This document shows, piece after piece, positions 45,417 through 54,493 of a stretch of 64,000 nucleotides of DNA. Origin of the DNA: CBDFHB01 sp965250115 (lineage in GTDB: Bacteria > Acidobacteriota > Vicinamibacteria > Marinacidobacterales > SMYC01); the NCBI GenBank assembly GCA_965250115.1, contig CBDFNJ010000002.1:1674001-1738000 (forward strand), written 5' to 3'. The position numbers and the translations under genes were made by a program. Numbering within the stretch: the stretch's first letter is position 1; every line of letters begins with the position of its first letter. Under the pieces are notes generated by a model. That model was not told the origin of the DNA. It saw only the letters and a program-made list of their open reading frames with translations, and did not search any database.

Positions 45417-46609
45417 ATGTGCGTTCCAGCCGCCGAGGTCGGGCTCGAGCCGGGCCTTTCCATCGACCGCATCGAAGCCCAGCTCGTCGCTTCGGCCGAG
45501 CGTCACCACTGTGAAGAGCGCCGGATGGCGTATTGGCTGTATGAGATCGATCGGAGGCGGCTATTCCGCGAGCGAGGCTTTTCCTCCATCGGTGACTATG
45601 CCATGGAGCTCATCGGCGTCAAACCAAGGAAGGCCCGCTACCTGGTGTTCATTGCCAGCCGTTTGGAGTCGCTGCCTGGCATTTCAGCGGCGTTCGACGC
45701 GGGAGATCTTTCGTGGACGAAGGCTCGGGAGATCGTCCGGGTCGCCACGCGCGAGACGGAGGGGGAATGGCTCGAGAGGGCGTCGAAGCTCACCAATCGC
45801 GATCTGGAGAAAGCGATCCAAAGACACGAGGGCGGGGATCCGGACGAATTCGTGACGTTCACGATGTCGATGCCGCGGTCGCTGCTTCCCTTGTGGCACG
45901 ACTGCTACGAGCTCGCGGAGCGAATCTACGCGTCGGAGCTCGAGAAGTAGCAGGTATTTGAACCGACGATGGCGGAATTCATGAATACCTACTTGGCGGA
46001 GGCCAACGAGGCAACAAGAGAGTCCTTCCAGACGGAGAACGAGAACGACATCCCGCCTCATGTCCGAACCGCAGTGCTCGACCGAGACGGGTGGCAGTGC
46101 GCCGTGCCCGGTTGCTCGATGCTAAAGATGCTCGATCCGCACCACATCGAGTATCGGAGCCGGGGCGGTGGGCATGAGCTCGAGATCTCGTCACGCTTTG
46201 CCGTGTTCACCATGACCTCATCCACCGAGGCGTATGCTCGCTGTCGGGGCGCATGGGGGTCGACTTGAAGTTTGTACGGCCGACGCTGGTGACGGAGAAA
46301 GAGCGAGATCCGGAGCCCGCGGCTCCATCGGAAGAGCGGCTCGAGGTGGCCGAGCCAGTCGAGAAAGTCGAGGAAGCCTGGAGAGAAGAAAACGTCGCCG
46401 CCATCTTTGATGGCCCACCGACGCCGAAGACCTCTCCGAAGTACGCGGACTATGGGGATGCCATCAGCGCGTGGTGCGATGCCAAGCTCGCGCGCGATCG
46501 GGAGGGGCGAGCCAAGCGCCGTCGCGGACATCTTGAAGGCAAGCTAGATACGAAAGGTCAGCCCCGTGGCACACGTGTGCCACGGGGACGAGGTCCCGCA
46601 TCGGGGTAG
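45417..46609 (+). pseudogene. DUF222-like / HNH endonuclease gene with a stop and a frameshift
   Basis: ATG 45417 after TTAGGAGG. N-terminal helical region (FSSIGDYAMELIGVKPRKAR, then LSWTKAREIVRVATRETEGE) as in 13E12/DUF222-type HNH proteins. TAG at 45948-45950 interrupts; the same frame continues MAEFMNTYLAEANEATRESF and the HNH core (VRTAVLDRDGWQCAVPGCSM, then LDPHHIEYRSRGGGHELE). Near 46183 the frame shifts; the other frame supplies the required end DLVTLCRVHHDLIHRGVCSL and runs to 46609. With both lesions repaired it is a complete nuclease of ~400 residues. Both lesions point to inactivity. Confidence 0.75.
46562..46587. repeat. Perfect 26-bp palindrome
   Basis: CCCCGTGGCACAC joined directly to its reverse complement, near the 3' end of the HNH gene frame. 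No T-run follows on either side. Confidence 0.5.
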
Positions 46610-47192
46610 GAGTGGCTCCCCACCAGGGAGTTGAGTAAAAGAGTTCTTCCTGACGAGCTTTCCGAGGAAAAAGACTCCGCTGCCGGCGGTCGAATCGAAA
46701 CGTCATAGGTTGTAGCGCGGAATCAACGTGCGAGTCGTGTCATGGCATGACGACGCCGAAGACGCTCTCGGTCTCCGTTCCGGATCTCCAAGCTGACCTC
46801 TCGGGGTTCTCAGTCGCTACGTTTATCGAGTTATCGAGCGGCCCCCGCTCGCATTTGGATATCGGTATCCGCGCCTCACCTGCAATCCGTTGACTCGTGT
46901 CGCGTTGATGGCTCGGTCCCTCGCTCGCCGATTGTGTTTTTAGCAGAGCCCGAACCGATATCCTATGCTCTTCCCGTATACATCTAGCCACCAAGTTGCC
47001 ACCTTCGCGCGAGCGCACCGCGAGGTTGCCAGCGTAGCGAGCCCGTGATAACACCCGAGCAATCATGGGGCGACTCCGTTCTGATTCGGGAGCGATGTTT
47101 ATCGCAGCCAGATATATGTTCCCAGCCACTCCGCAGGCAGTTCCAGGTGCGGGGACATCGTCCGGGACGCGAAGGGCCAGCAGAGGCCTAGC
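46610..47192. other. Gap without a recognisable gene
   Basis: 583 bases at the entry to the IS-rich island. A 157-codon minus-strand frame exists but shows no family features, signal or helix pattern, so I do not call it. No attC-like structure was found here. Confidence 0.45.
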
Positions 47193-47560
47193 ATGACGCC
47201 CTCGGTGATTCACGCGTCATACTACGCTAGCATTGGTTGGGCGCTCCCGATCAGAACCGCGATTCAAAAGAAAAGCTCGCTGGTAAGCAAGGATGCACAA
47301 TGGAGGGACTCTGAGCTATCCGACCTCGCGTTCGCGATCGAGACGCGCTCAGCCGCTCTCCCGGGTATCGAGAAGCAACTCATTGACGACGTGAACGGCC
47401 TGGGGCAGCGGATCGCTGACTCGGAAGATATTGAACGCAACATAGAAGCTCAGACCTTCAACTTCGGCCCCGGCGCTACGGTTGGGCTAGCCCTCTGTGC
47501 CAACATCCTTGAGACAATCCGCTCCTTGAAATTAGTGTCGAGGGCGGAGGAGGATCATAG

Positions 47561-48031
47561 ATGAGTACGTTGATTGAGAGAATGACGTCGGCGGGGTCGG
47601 AAGGAGCCCGTAGGGCGACTGGAGATCTCGCCGACCGTGGTGCTGCGGCGGGGGTCCGCGATCCCGAAGTGAGTGAGAAAGCGAAGCGCCGACGTTTCAG
47701 CGCTGAATACAAGCTGCGGATCGTTCGCGAGGCGGACGCCTGCAAGGGTGACGGTGATGTGGCGGCGCTTCTACGTCGCGAGGGACTGTACTCGTCGCAT
47801 CTATCGAGTTGGCGTCGGCAACGGGACGAGATCGCCAAGGCGGGATTGACGTCGAGAAAGCGAGGTCGGAAGGCGAAGGCAGAGGCTCCACGGATCAAGG
47901 AGCTCGAGCGCGAGAACGCCCGACTCCAGCGCCGGCTGGCTCGGGTGGAAACGATGCTAGAGATCCAAAAAAAAGCCTCCGAGCTCCTGGGGATCCCCCT
48001 GAACCCGATCGACGACGACGAGAACGATTGA
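47561..48031 (+). CDS. IS3 OrfA (helix-turn-helix subunit)
   Basis: 156 residues. HTH of the IS3 OrfA type (RRRFSAEYKLRIVREADACK, then VAALLRREGLYSSHLSSWRR) and a leucine-zipper tail (LERENARLQRRLARVETMLE). ATG follows GGAGGAGGATCATAG. In copy B the codon before the internal GTG start (47669) is TAA instead of GAA, so only copy A encodes the full-length form. Confidence 0.88.
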   Translation: MSTLIERMTSAGSEGARRATGDLADRGAAAGVRDPEVSEKAKRRRFSAEYKLRIVREADACKGDGDVAALLRREGLYSSHLSSWRRQRDEIAKAGLTSRKRGRKAKAEAPRIKELERENARLQRRLARVETMLEIQKKASELLGIPLNPIDDDEND

Positions 48032-49167
48032 TCGTGGCGGCCGAGGAGCTGGCGGGTCGGATTGGACAAACGGCGGAAGCTTGCGAGGCGCTGGGCGTGT
48101 CTCGTTCCACGTTGTATCGTCGACGCCGACCGGTGACGTCCAAGCCGAAGCGCCGTCCTCGGCCGCAGCGAGCCCTCGACACGACCGAGCGCGAGAGGGT
48201 CCTCAGTGCATTGCATTGCGAACGGTTCGTCGACAAGGCGCCGGCCCAGGTGTGGGCCACGCTTCTGGACGAGGGAATCTACCACTGTTCGATCCGCACG
48301 ATGTACCGGATTCTGTCGGAGCACGGAGAGGTGCGTGAGCGCCGGAACCAGCTGCGGCATCCGAACTATCAGAAGCCGGAGCTCGTGGCGGAAGCGCCGA
48401 ACCAGGTTTGGTCGTGGGACATAACGAAGCTGCGCGGCCCGGTCAAGTGGACCTACTTTTACCTCTACGTGATTCTCGACATCTTCTCCCGGTACGTGAC
48501 CGGGTGGATGTTGGCTCGGCGAGAAAGCGCCGAGCTCGCCCGTCGTCTCATCAGCGAGAGCTGCCTCAAGCAGAACATCGAAGCCGACCAGCTCACCATC
48601 CACGCAGACCGCGGCAGCTCGATGCGAAGCAAGTCCGTCGCCTTGCTCCTGGCCGACCTCGGCATAACCAAGACGCACTCGCGGCCGTACGTCTCGAACG
48701 ATAATCCCTACTCCGAGTCCCAGTTCAAGACGATGAAGTATTGCCCTGAATTCCCAAGCCGCTTTGGCTGTCTGGAAGACGGCCGCCTGTTCTGCGGCGG
48801 TTTCTTCGACTACTACAACAACGCGCACCGGCACTCGGGACTGGGGCTCATGACGCCGGCCGCCGTTCACTACGGTCGCGCCGACGAGCTCAACGCCGCC
48901 CGGCGCCAGGTCCTTCTCGAAGCTCATCGGGCTCACCCCGAGCGCTTCGTGCACGGAACACCTCAACCTCCGGTTTTGCCTCGTCAGGTCTGGATCAACC
49001 CGCCGCCCGAGAAAACGACGCCACAGGAGGCCCTAGGAGCCACTTTCTCGGGGCGCCCCATACCTGAGCTACCCCCGGATTCAAGCTATCCGGACGCGAT
49101 CGCGTCGGAACCCAATCGCGACCGCACCGCGCTCACGCCCCGTCCTTCACTGATCGAGGCTCACTAA
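48028..49167 (+). CDS. IS3 OrfB (DDE transposase)
   Basis: 379 residues from TTG 48028, which overlaps the orfA stop (TTGA). An rve-type DDE core: VWSWDITKLRGPVKWTYFYL, IHADRGSSMRSKSVALLLAD, DNPYSESQFKTMKYCPEFPS. The D-D-x35-E spacing is as in IS3. It may be made by coupled restart or as an OrfAB fusion; the frame is open far upstream, allowing a fusion by -1 shift. Confidence 0.92.
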   Translation: MIVAAEELAGRIGQTAEACEALGVSRSTLYRRRRPVTSKPKRRPRPQRALDTTERERVLSALHCERFVDKAPAQVWATLLDEGIYHCSIRTMYRILSEHGEVRERRNQLRHPNYQKPELVAEAPNQVWSWDITKLRGPVKWTYFYLYVILDIFSRYVTGWMLARRESAELARRLISESCLKQNIEADQLTIHADRGSSMRSKSVALLLADLGITKTHSRPYVSNDNPYSESQFKTMKYCPEFPSRFGCLEDGRLFCGGFFDYYNNAHRHSGLGLMTPAAVHYGRADELNAARRQVLLEAHRAHPERFVHGTPQPPVLPRQVWINPPPEKTTPQEALGATFSGRPIPELPPDSSYPDAIASEPNRDRTALTPRPSLIEAH

Positions 49168-49844
49168 ATGCAGCCTGCGGGTGTCTCAAAGTCGTTGACA
49201 CGTTCCGTAGCCCGGACTGCATCGAGTGTGACGCACCTAGTTGCGGAGGATCGGGCGCTCTTCGAGAACCTCGCCACGTTCTATCGAGAGTTCCAAAAAC
49301 TCTACTTCGATAGCACGGTCAACAAGCCGGACTCCTACGACCATCTGGACGGTCTCACCAGAAAAGGATGGGCAGAGAAGTTACGCCGCCTACGACACGA
49401 CGTCGTTCATTTCCGCGCACCGTGGATTGCGTTTCGGGTTGAATGCAGAGATCCGGTAGAACTGGAGCCGCTCTTCTACCTTGATTGGCGACCCGAATCT
49501 GTGCCGAAAGGACGCGACGCGTTCTCCTTGACTGAACTACGCGAACTCCGAACGCGCCTTGTCGAATGTCGAGACGCCCTGCAGAAAGGACTGATCGAAA
49601 TGCTCGAGAAGCTGCCAGGGTAAGCGGCCTGTGATCCTTGGAGTGATAAGGCGACTAGCGGCCCGCAAGAGCTCGTCCGTTGAACCCATCACTGTGGCGT
49701 CGTGGGATCTTTCCTCCCAAGAAATGATTCTGACGCTCTTAAGGTCCCTTCTCAACCGGCTCTAGTCCAACCGTCGCGTGGGCCTCCAACCCACGGATTC
49801 AACTTCCGTAGGTCGTAGCTTTGGATTCTTCCGGACGTAGGGCT

Positions 49845-49929
49845 GTACAACATCACGTGCAGCTGTCGGACGCCGATACATGCTACCCTCTCAAGGGTCG
49901 GCGTCCGCAGCTGACGTGGGGCGTTAGGG
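49845..49929 (+). other. attC-like integron recombination site 1
   Basis: R'' core GTACAAC (49845-49851) and R' core GTTAGGG (49923-49929) enclose a long imperfect stem. CACGTGCAGCTGTCGGACGCC pairs with GGCGTCCGCAGCTGACGTG, leaving exactly two unpaired bases (G and T) on one arm. Extrahelical bases in an otherwise paired stem, a variable centre and 85-bp length are the hallmarks of attC. A gene starts 70 bases after the R' core. Minor departures from the RYYYAAC/GTTRRRY consensus occur at one base in each box. Confidence 0.7.
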
Positions 49930-49996
49930 TAGACATGACATCGGCGGGAGAAGGCCGCACGCGCGGTCGTGTTGCAGAAAGTATCTCCCCGCGGTT

Positions 49997-50398
49997 GTGG
50001 CGATGATGCGAATGGGTGCGCTCGTGTCTTGGATCGTGCTGGCTTCGGGTGGATGTGATCCAATTAATTACATCTCGGTGTCGAGGAAGGTCCCAGCATC
50101 ACTTCCCGAGTCTTGCGTGATCCAGGTCCTTCGCTCCGCTGAGGAGGTCCAGGAGGCTGGGGTATCCGATGCCGGGGTGGTCTATGCCGTGCTGCTAATC
50201 CCCGACGATCTTGAGATCCCCGAGTCGGTTCCGGCAGTCACAATCGACGAAGAGATAAACGAGGACGGTGAACGTGAGTTCGTGTTTTCGATGACTTGGG
50301 TTGGCGGAAAGGGCAGCCCGGAGTACCGCCAGTATGCTGAGGAGACGATGCGAGACTGGCAGAACCGAGTCGTCGCGCGCTGTACGCGCCCGGAGTAG
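49997..50398 (+). CDS. Small putative lipoprotein, cassette-type gene
   Basis: 133 residues; N-terminal hydrophobic stretch ending LVSWIVLASGGCDPIN, a weak lipobox, then a soluble domain (SLPESCVIQVLRSAEEVQEA, AVTIDEEINEDGEREFVFSM). No family recognised. It follows attC-like site 1 directly, the position of a first cassette gene. GTG 49997 or the ATGs at 50003/50006 could start it. Confidence 0.55.
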   Translation: MAMMRMGALVSWIVLASGGCDPINYISVSRKVPASLPESCVIQVLRSAEEVQEAGVSDAGVVYAVLLIPDDLEIPESVPAVTIDEEINEDGEREFVFSMTWVGGKGSPEYRQYAEETMRDWQNRVVARCTRPE

Positions 50399-51143
50399 GC
50401 CGTCGCCATTGCTCGTCCCGGTTCGTTTCGATGATTGGTGTGATGTGGTGTGCCGCCAAAGAACCTGAACAGCCTCTGGCGCCACGGTAGTGCTCCCTAA
50501 CCTTCCACTGGAGCAGACGGCCCGGCGGACCGCCTGCCTGATCTCAAGAAAAAATCTAGAATGCTCGGGCTTGCGTCGCCGGGCCGCAGCTCAGCGGTGA
50601 CGTTATGCCGACTTCCACCAAAGGTGATTCGGAAACGATCATGAAGGCTGCTTGGTACGAACAGCAGGGCCCTCCGTCCGAGGTTCGCATCAACGTTGCT
50701 GCCTCCGGTGTCAATCCTGGTGACGTGAAGAAGCGCCAGGACACGTTCGGTGTGGGAATGCCTTTTCCGCGTGTCATTCCTCATAGCGACGGGGCTGGCG
50801 TGATCGAGGCGGTCGGCGACCAGGTGTCGTCGTCGCGCATAGGCGAGCGCGTGTGGTGCTTCGGTGCACAGAGTTACCGTCCGTTTGGGACCGCAGCCGA
50901 GTATGTCGTGGTCCCAGCTGAACAGGCGATCTCCCTGCCGGATGGCGTCTCGTTCGAGCAGGGGGCGTGCTTGGGAATCCCGGGCATCACTGCGCATCGC
51001 GCTGTACGTGTGTCGGGCTCGGTGCACGGGCAGGCCGTTCTTGTGCAGGGTGGAGCTGGGGCCGTTGGGCAGTGCGCCATCGGACTCGCCCGACACGCAG
51101 GAGCGGAACGTGTCAACGACTTTGAGACACCCGCAGGCTGCAT

Positions 51144-52283
51144 TTAGTGAGCCTCGATCAGTGAAGGACGGGGCGTGAGCGCGGTGCGGTCGCGATTGGG
51201 TTCCGACGCGATCGCGTCCGGATAGCTTGAATCCGGGGGTAGCTCAGGTATGGGGCGCCCCGAGAAAGTGGCTCCTAGGGCCTCCTGTGGCGTCGTTTTC
51301 TCGGGCGGCGGGTTGATCCAGACCTGACGAGGCAAAACCGGAGGTTGAGGTGTTCCGTGCACGAAGCGCTCGGGGTGAGCCCGATGAGCTTCGAGAAGGA
51401 CCTGGCGCCGGGCGGCGTTGAGCTCGTCGGCGCGACCGTAGTGAACGGCGGCCGGCGTCATGAGCCCCAGTCCCGAGTGCCGGTGCGCGTTGTTGTAGTA
51501 GTCGAAGAAACCGCCGCAGAACAGGCGGCCGTCTTCCAGACAGCCAAAGCGGCTTGGGAATTCAGGGCAATACTTCATCGTCTTGAACTGGGACTCGGAG
51601 TAGGGATTATCGTTCGAGACGTACGGCCGCGAGTGCGTCTTGGTTATGCCGAGGTCGGCCAGGAGCAAGGCGACGGACTTGCTTCGCATCGAGCTGCCGC
51701 GGTCTGCGTGGATGGTGAGCTGGTCGGCTTCGATGTTCTGCTTGAGGCAGCTCTCGCTGATGAGACGACGGGCGAGCTCGGCGCTTTCTCGCCGAGCCAA
51801 CATCCACCCGGTCACGTACCGGGAGAAGATGTCGAGAATCACGTAGAGGTAAAAGTAGGTCCACTTGACCGGGCCGCGCAGCTTCGTTATGTCCCACGAC
51901 CAAACCTGGTTCGGCGCTTCCGCCACGAGCTCCGGCTTCTGATAGTTCGGATGCCGCAGCTGGTTCCGGCGCTCACGCACCTCTCCGTGCTCCGACAGAA
52001 TCCGGTACATCGTGCGGATCGAACAGTGGTAGATTCCCTCGTCCAGAAGCGTGGCCCACACCTGGGCCGGCGCCTTGTCGACGAACCGTTCGCAATGCAA
52101 TGCACTGAGGACCCTCTCGCGCTCGGTCGTGTCGAGGGCTCGCTGCGGCCGAGGACGGCGCTTCGGCTTGGACGCCACCGGTCGGCGTCGACGATACAAC
52201 GTGGAACGAGACACGCCCAGCGCCTCGCAAGCTTCCGCCGTTTGTCCAATCCGACCCGCCAGCTCCTCGGCCGCCACGATCAA
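51144..52283 (-). CDS. IS3 OrfB (DDE transposase), copy B
   Basis: 379 residues, identical to copy A except Ala for Thr near the start (RPVASKPKRR versus RPVTSKPKRR). The DDE residues are intact. Confidence 0.92.
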   Translation of the reverse strand: MIVAAEELAGRIGQTAEACEALGVSRSTLYRRRRPVASKPKRRPRPQRALDTTERERVLSALHCERFVDKAPAQVWATLLDEGIYHCSIRTMYRILSEHGEVRERRNQLRHPNYQKPELVAEAPNQVWSWDITKLRGPVKWTYFYLYVILDIFSRYVTGWMLARRESAELARRLISESCLKQNIEADQLTIHADRGSSMRSKSVALLLADLGITKTHSRPYVSNDNPYSESQFKTMKYCPEFPSRFGCLEDGRLFCGGFFDYYNNAHRHSGLGLMTPAAVHYGRADELNAARRQVLLEAHRAHPERFVHGTPQPPVLPRQVWINPPPEKTTPQEALGATFSGRPIPELPPDSSYPDAIASEPNRDRTALTPRPSLIEAH

Positions 52284-52642
52284 TCGTTCTCGTCGTCGTC
52301 GATCGGGTTCAGGGGGATCCCCAGGAGCTCGGAGGCTTTTTTTTGGATCTCTAGCATCGTTTCCACCCGAGCCAGCCGGCGCTGGAGTCGGGCGTTCTCG
52401 CGCTCGAGCTCCTTGATCCGTGGAGCCTCTGCCTTCGCCTTCCGACCTCGCTTTCTCGACGTCAATCCCGCCTTGGCGATCTCGTCCCGTTGCCGACGCC
52501 AACTCGATAGATGCGACGAGTACAGTCCCTCGCGACGTAGAAGCGCCGCCACATCACCGTCACCCTTGCAGGCGTCCGCCTCGCGAACGATCCGCAGCTT
52601 GTATTCAGCGCTGAAACGTCGGCGCTTCGCTTTCTCACTCAC
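52280..52642 (-). CDS. IS3 OrfA, N-terminally shortened, copy B
   Basis: 120 residues from the internal GTG 52642 (SEKAKRRRFSAEYK). The full-length start at 52750 is cut off by TAA at 52643-52645. The HTH and zipper are complete, so the short form might still work. Confidence 0.75.
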   Translation of the reverse strand: MSEKAKRRRFSAEYKLRIVREADACKGDGDVAALLRREGLYSSHLSSWRRQRDEIAKAGLTSRKRGRKAKAEAPRIKELERENARLQRRLARVETMLEIQKKASELLGIPLNPIDDDEND

Positions 52643-53315
52643 TTAGGGATCGCGGACCCCCGCCGCAGCACCACGGTCGGCGAGATCTCCAGTCGCCCTA
52701 CGGGCTCCTTCCGACCCCGCCGACGTCATTCTCTCAATCAACGTACTCATCTATGATCCTCCTCCGCCCTCGACACTAATTTCAAGGAGCGGATTGTCTC
52801 AAGGATGTTGGCACAGAGGGGAGCGCATGTGATCACATCGGTGCGCTCCGAACGCGATGTGGCAACCGCACAGCGGGCGGGCGCTCACCAGGTGGTCGTT
52901 ACAGGTGGCCTCTCTGCCGACGAAATCGTGGAACGCGTCCTTACTCACGCACCCGACCGAATCGATCACATTGTTGAGGTCGCCTTCCACCCGAACATAG
53001 CGGTGGACGAATGGTTGCTGGGACTGGGGGCTCGATTGCTACTTACGCCACGGGGGACCCGACACCAGCGATCCCCTTCTGGCCGCTCGTGTTTAAGAAT
53101 GTTCGCCTGTTCTTCCTTGGGAGCGATGACTTTACCGCCGCGGCCAAGATGGCTGCGGCACGCGCTCTGAACGAAACACTAGAGTGAGAGTGGCCAGGCT
53201 TCCAGGTTCAAGCGCTTTTTCCGTTAGAGTCGATCGCGGAAGCTCACGAAGCGGTTGAGGAGCGAAGGGCTTCGGGCCGAGTTGTAGTAAGCCCCTGAGG
53301 CAACAACGCTGAGCG

Positions 53316-53396
53316 GCATAACACCCCGCGCAGCCGTCGGACGCCACCACCGTTTCCTCATTTGCCGGCGTCCGCAGCTGACGTGTTACGTTGAGG
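53316..53396 (+). other. attC-like integron recombination site 2
   Basis: R'' GCATAAC (53316-53322) and R' GTTGAGG (53390-53396), 81 bp. The right arm GGCGTCCGCAGCTGACGTG is identical to site 1. The left arm GCGCAGCCGTCGGACGCC pairs with it with one extra T and a few mismatches or G-T pairs. It lies directly after the quinone oxidoreductase gene, where a cassette attC belongs. Confidence 0.68.
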
Positions 53397-53678
53397 CTGT
53401 AGGAAAACCCTTTTGGGGAGGTTGCGAAAAATCTCTAGTCGTTAAAGAGCGTCGCAGAAGAAATTGGACGAAAACGTCGGCCACGAGCCGAAAAACGCGG
53501 TGTATGACTCGTGAGGCTCTCACAGTGGCATGCTACGACGAGCCCTCCAACAAATGCGTCTTGTTCTTGTGCGAAAAAGATCGCATTTTGAGGGTTTTTC
53601 TACAGGCTCGTTAGAAAGTCATCCAAGGCGTCTAGTTTCTCGCTATGGACTCCTGAGGATAGGATCGGAGAATAGATC

Positions 53679-54284
53679 GTGTCTCAAAAGCTGGTGAAGA
53701 CTGCAGCCATGGTCGCCACGCTTGTGCTTGGCGCCGCTGCATCGGTTCCAACAGCGGCGCTTGCGACGACGCAGCCGCTTCAACGGCGCATGACGACCCC
53801 GGAAGAGGCGACCGACTATGCGCTTCAGCGACTCCGCTTGGACCGCGTGTCTTCGGTGGACATTGAGTCTGTGGAAGTGTTCCCAGAAGGGGTCGCAGAG
53901 GTTCACGGGACTTTAACGATGAAGCCCGATCGCACTGAGGACGAGGGGCGCACAGTTCCTTTCGTCCTGATGTTCGGGGGCGGCGCTGAGGTAGCCGGGC
54001 ATCCTCAAAGCTCACCCCTGAACCATGACCCTAAGTTAATCTCCAAAAGAAACGTCCTCTTCCCAGAAAGTGCAAGGGAGCGCGGAGCGTCTGGCGTAGT
54101 GCAGCTCCAAGCACTCGTACGCCGCGATGGATCGACCTTGGTTCTCCAGGCAATGCGTTCGGTTCCGCACGGATGCACGGACGCCGCCATCGACGCCGCG
54201 GAAGAGTGGCGATGGGCACCTCGGATTGTTCTGGGCCGCGAGGTCGATGCCATCGGGATCTTGAGTCTCGAATGCTCCCCATAG
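53679..54284 (+). CDS. Exported TonB C-terminal-domain protein, cassette-type gene
   Basis: 201 residues from GTG 53679. Signal peptide (KTAAMVATLVLGAAASVPTA), a central beta segment, then a TonB-C fold (VLFPESARERGASGVVQLQA, LVRRDGSTLVLQAMRSVPHG, CTDAAIDAAEEWRWAPRIVL). It lacks the N-terminal anchor and proline-rich linker of true TonB, so it is a periplasmic TonB-C relative, not an energy transducer. Located ~280 bases after attC-like site 2. Confidence 0.72.
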   Translation: MSQKLVKTAAMVATLVLGAAASVPTAALATTQPLQRRMTTPEEATDYALQRLRLDRVSSVDIESVEVFPEGVAEVHGTLTMKPDRTEDEGRTVPFVLMFGGGAEVAGHPQSSPLNHDPKLISKRNVLFPESARERGASGVVQLQALVRRDGSTLVLQAMRSVPHGCTDAAIDAAEEWRWAPRIVLGREVDAIGILSLECSP

Positions 54285-54493
54285 TGCCGTCCCTTCACGA
54301 AGATGCAACCAACGTTAGCACTCCCTGTCCCTGTCCTCGATCTCGACCAATGCGAGCTAATTCATTGAGGTAAACCCCCGGCTCTGCCGGGGTGACTCCC
54401 AGAGGTTTGACCGTGTAAGGAAGTAGGAAAGAAAGTCCTCCTTGGAAAGCGCGAACTTCCAAACAAGGAGGACTACCAAGGTGAAAGAATACA

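Larger units (their letters stand above)
47491..49207 (+). mobile_element. IS3-family insertion sequence, copy A, 1717 bp
   Basis: Identity with copy B ends exactly at 47491 and 49207, each flanked by TAG (47488-47490 and 49208-49210), a 3-bp target duplication. The terminal inverted repeats are imperfect over ~26 bp (shared GTG, CAAC and TTGAGACA). orfA and orfB are both intact, with a strong GGAGGAGG site before orfA, so this copy could be active. Confidence 0.92.
47193..49623 (+). pseudogene. Hypothetical protein gene interrupted by IS3 copy A
   Basis: Upstream part 47193-47490 (MTPSVIHASYYASIGWALP ... FNFGPGATVGLA). Downstream part 49211-49623 (RTASSVTHLVAEDRALFENL ... LIEMLEKLPG). Deleting the 1717-bp element plus one copy of the TAG target duplication rejoins them in frame to ~237 residues. 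It is mainly helical, soluble, with no recognised family. It precedes an attC-like site by ~220 bases, as a cassette gene would. Confidence 0.72.
51104..52820 (-). mobile_element. IS3-family insertion sequence, copy B, 1717 bp, inverted relative to copy A
   Basis: Same length and ends as copy A. Flanked by GAG (51101-51103 and 52821-52823), its own target duplication. Differences seen against copy A: a TAA in the upstream part of orfA (52643-52645) and one Thr-to-Ala change in OrfB. It splits the quinone oxidoreductase gene. Confidence 0.92.
50641..53298 (+). pseudogene. Zinc-independent quinone oxidoreductase (QOR-type) gene, triply broken
   Basis: ATG 50641: MKAAWYEQQGPPSEV, GVNPGDVKKRQDTFG, VQGGAGAVGQCAIGLARHAG, then IS3 copy B inserts. 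After 52824 the frame continues AHVITSVRSERDVATAQRAG and NIAVDE. Near 53020 a frameshift follows a G-run; the other frame gives GGSIATYATGDPTPAIPFWP to RALNETLE, then TGA at 53185. The same frame resumes FQVQALFPLESIAEAHEAVE and ends at 53298. All parts are the MDR/QOR fold in order, so one ancestral gene. attC-like site 2 begins 18 bases after its end. Confidence 0.82.

Noticed and set aside
46740..47213. Minus-strand 157-codon frame in the HNH-IS3 gap
   Set aside because: No homology, signal, helix pattern or ribosome-binding site that would support a gene.
47488..52823. Composite transposon formed by the two IS3 copies
   Set aside because: Each copy has its own distinct 3-bp target duplication, and the outer flanks share no duplication, so they are independent insertions.
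53185..53187. Second selenocysteine codon in the quinone oxidoreductase
   Set aside because: The TGA falls at a non-catalytic position without a cysteine in homologues, in a gene already broken by an insertion and a frameshift.
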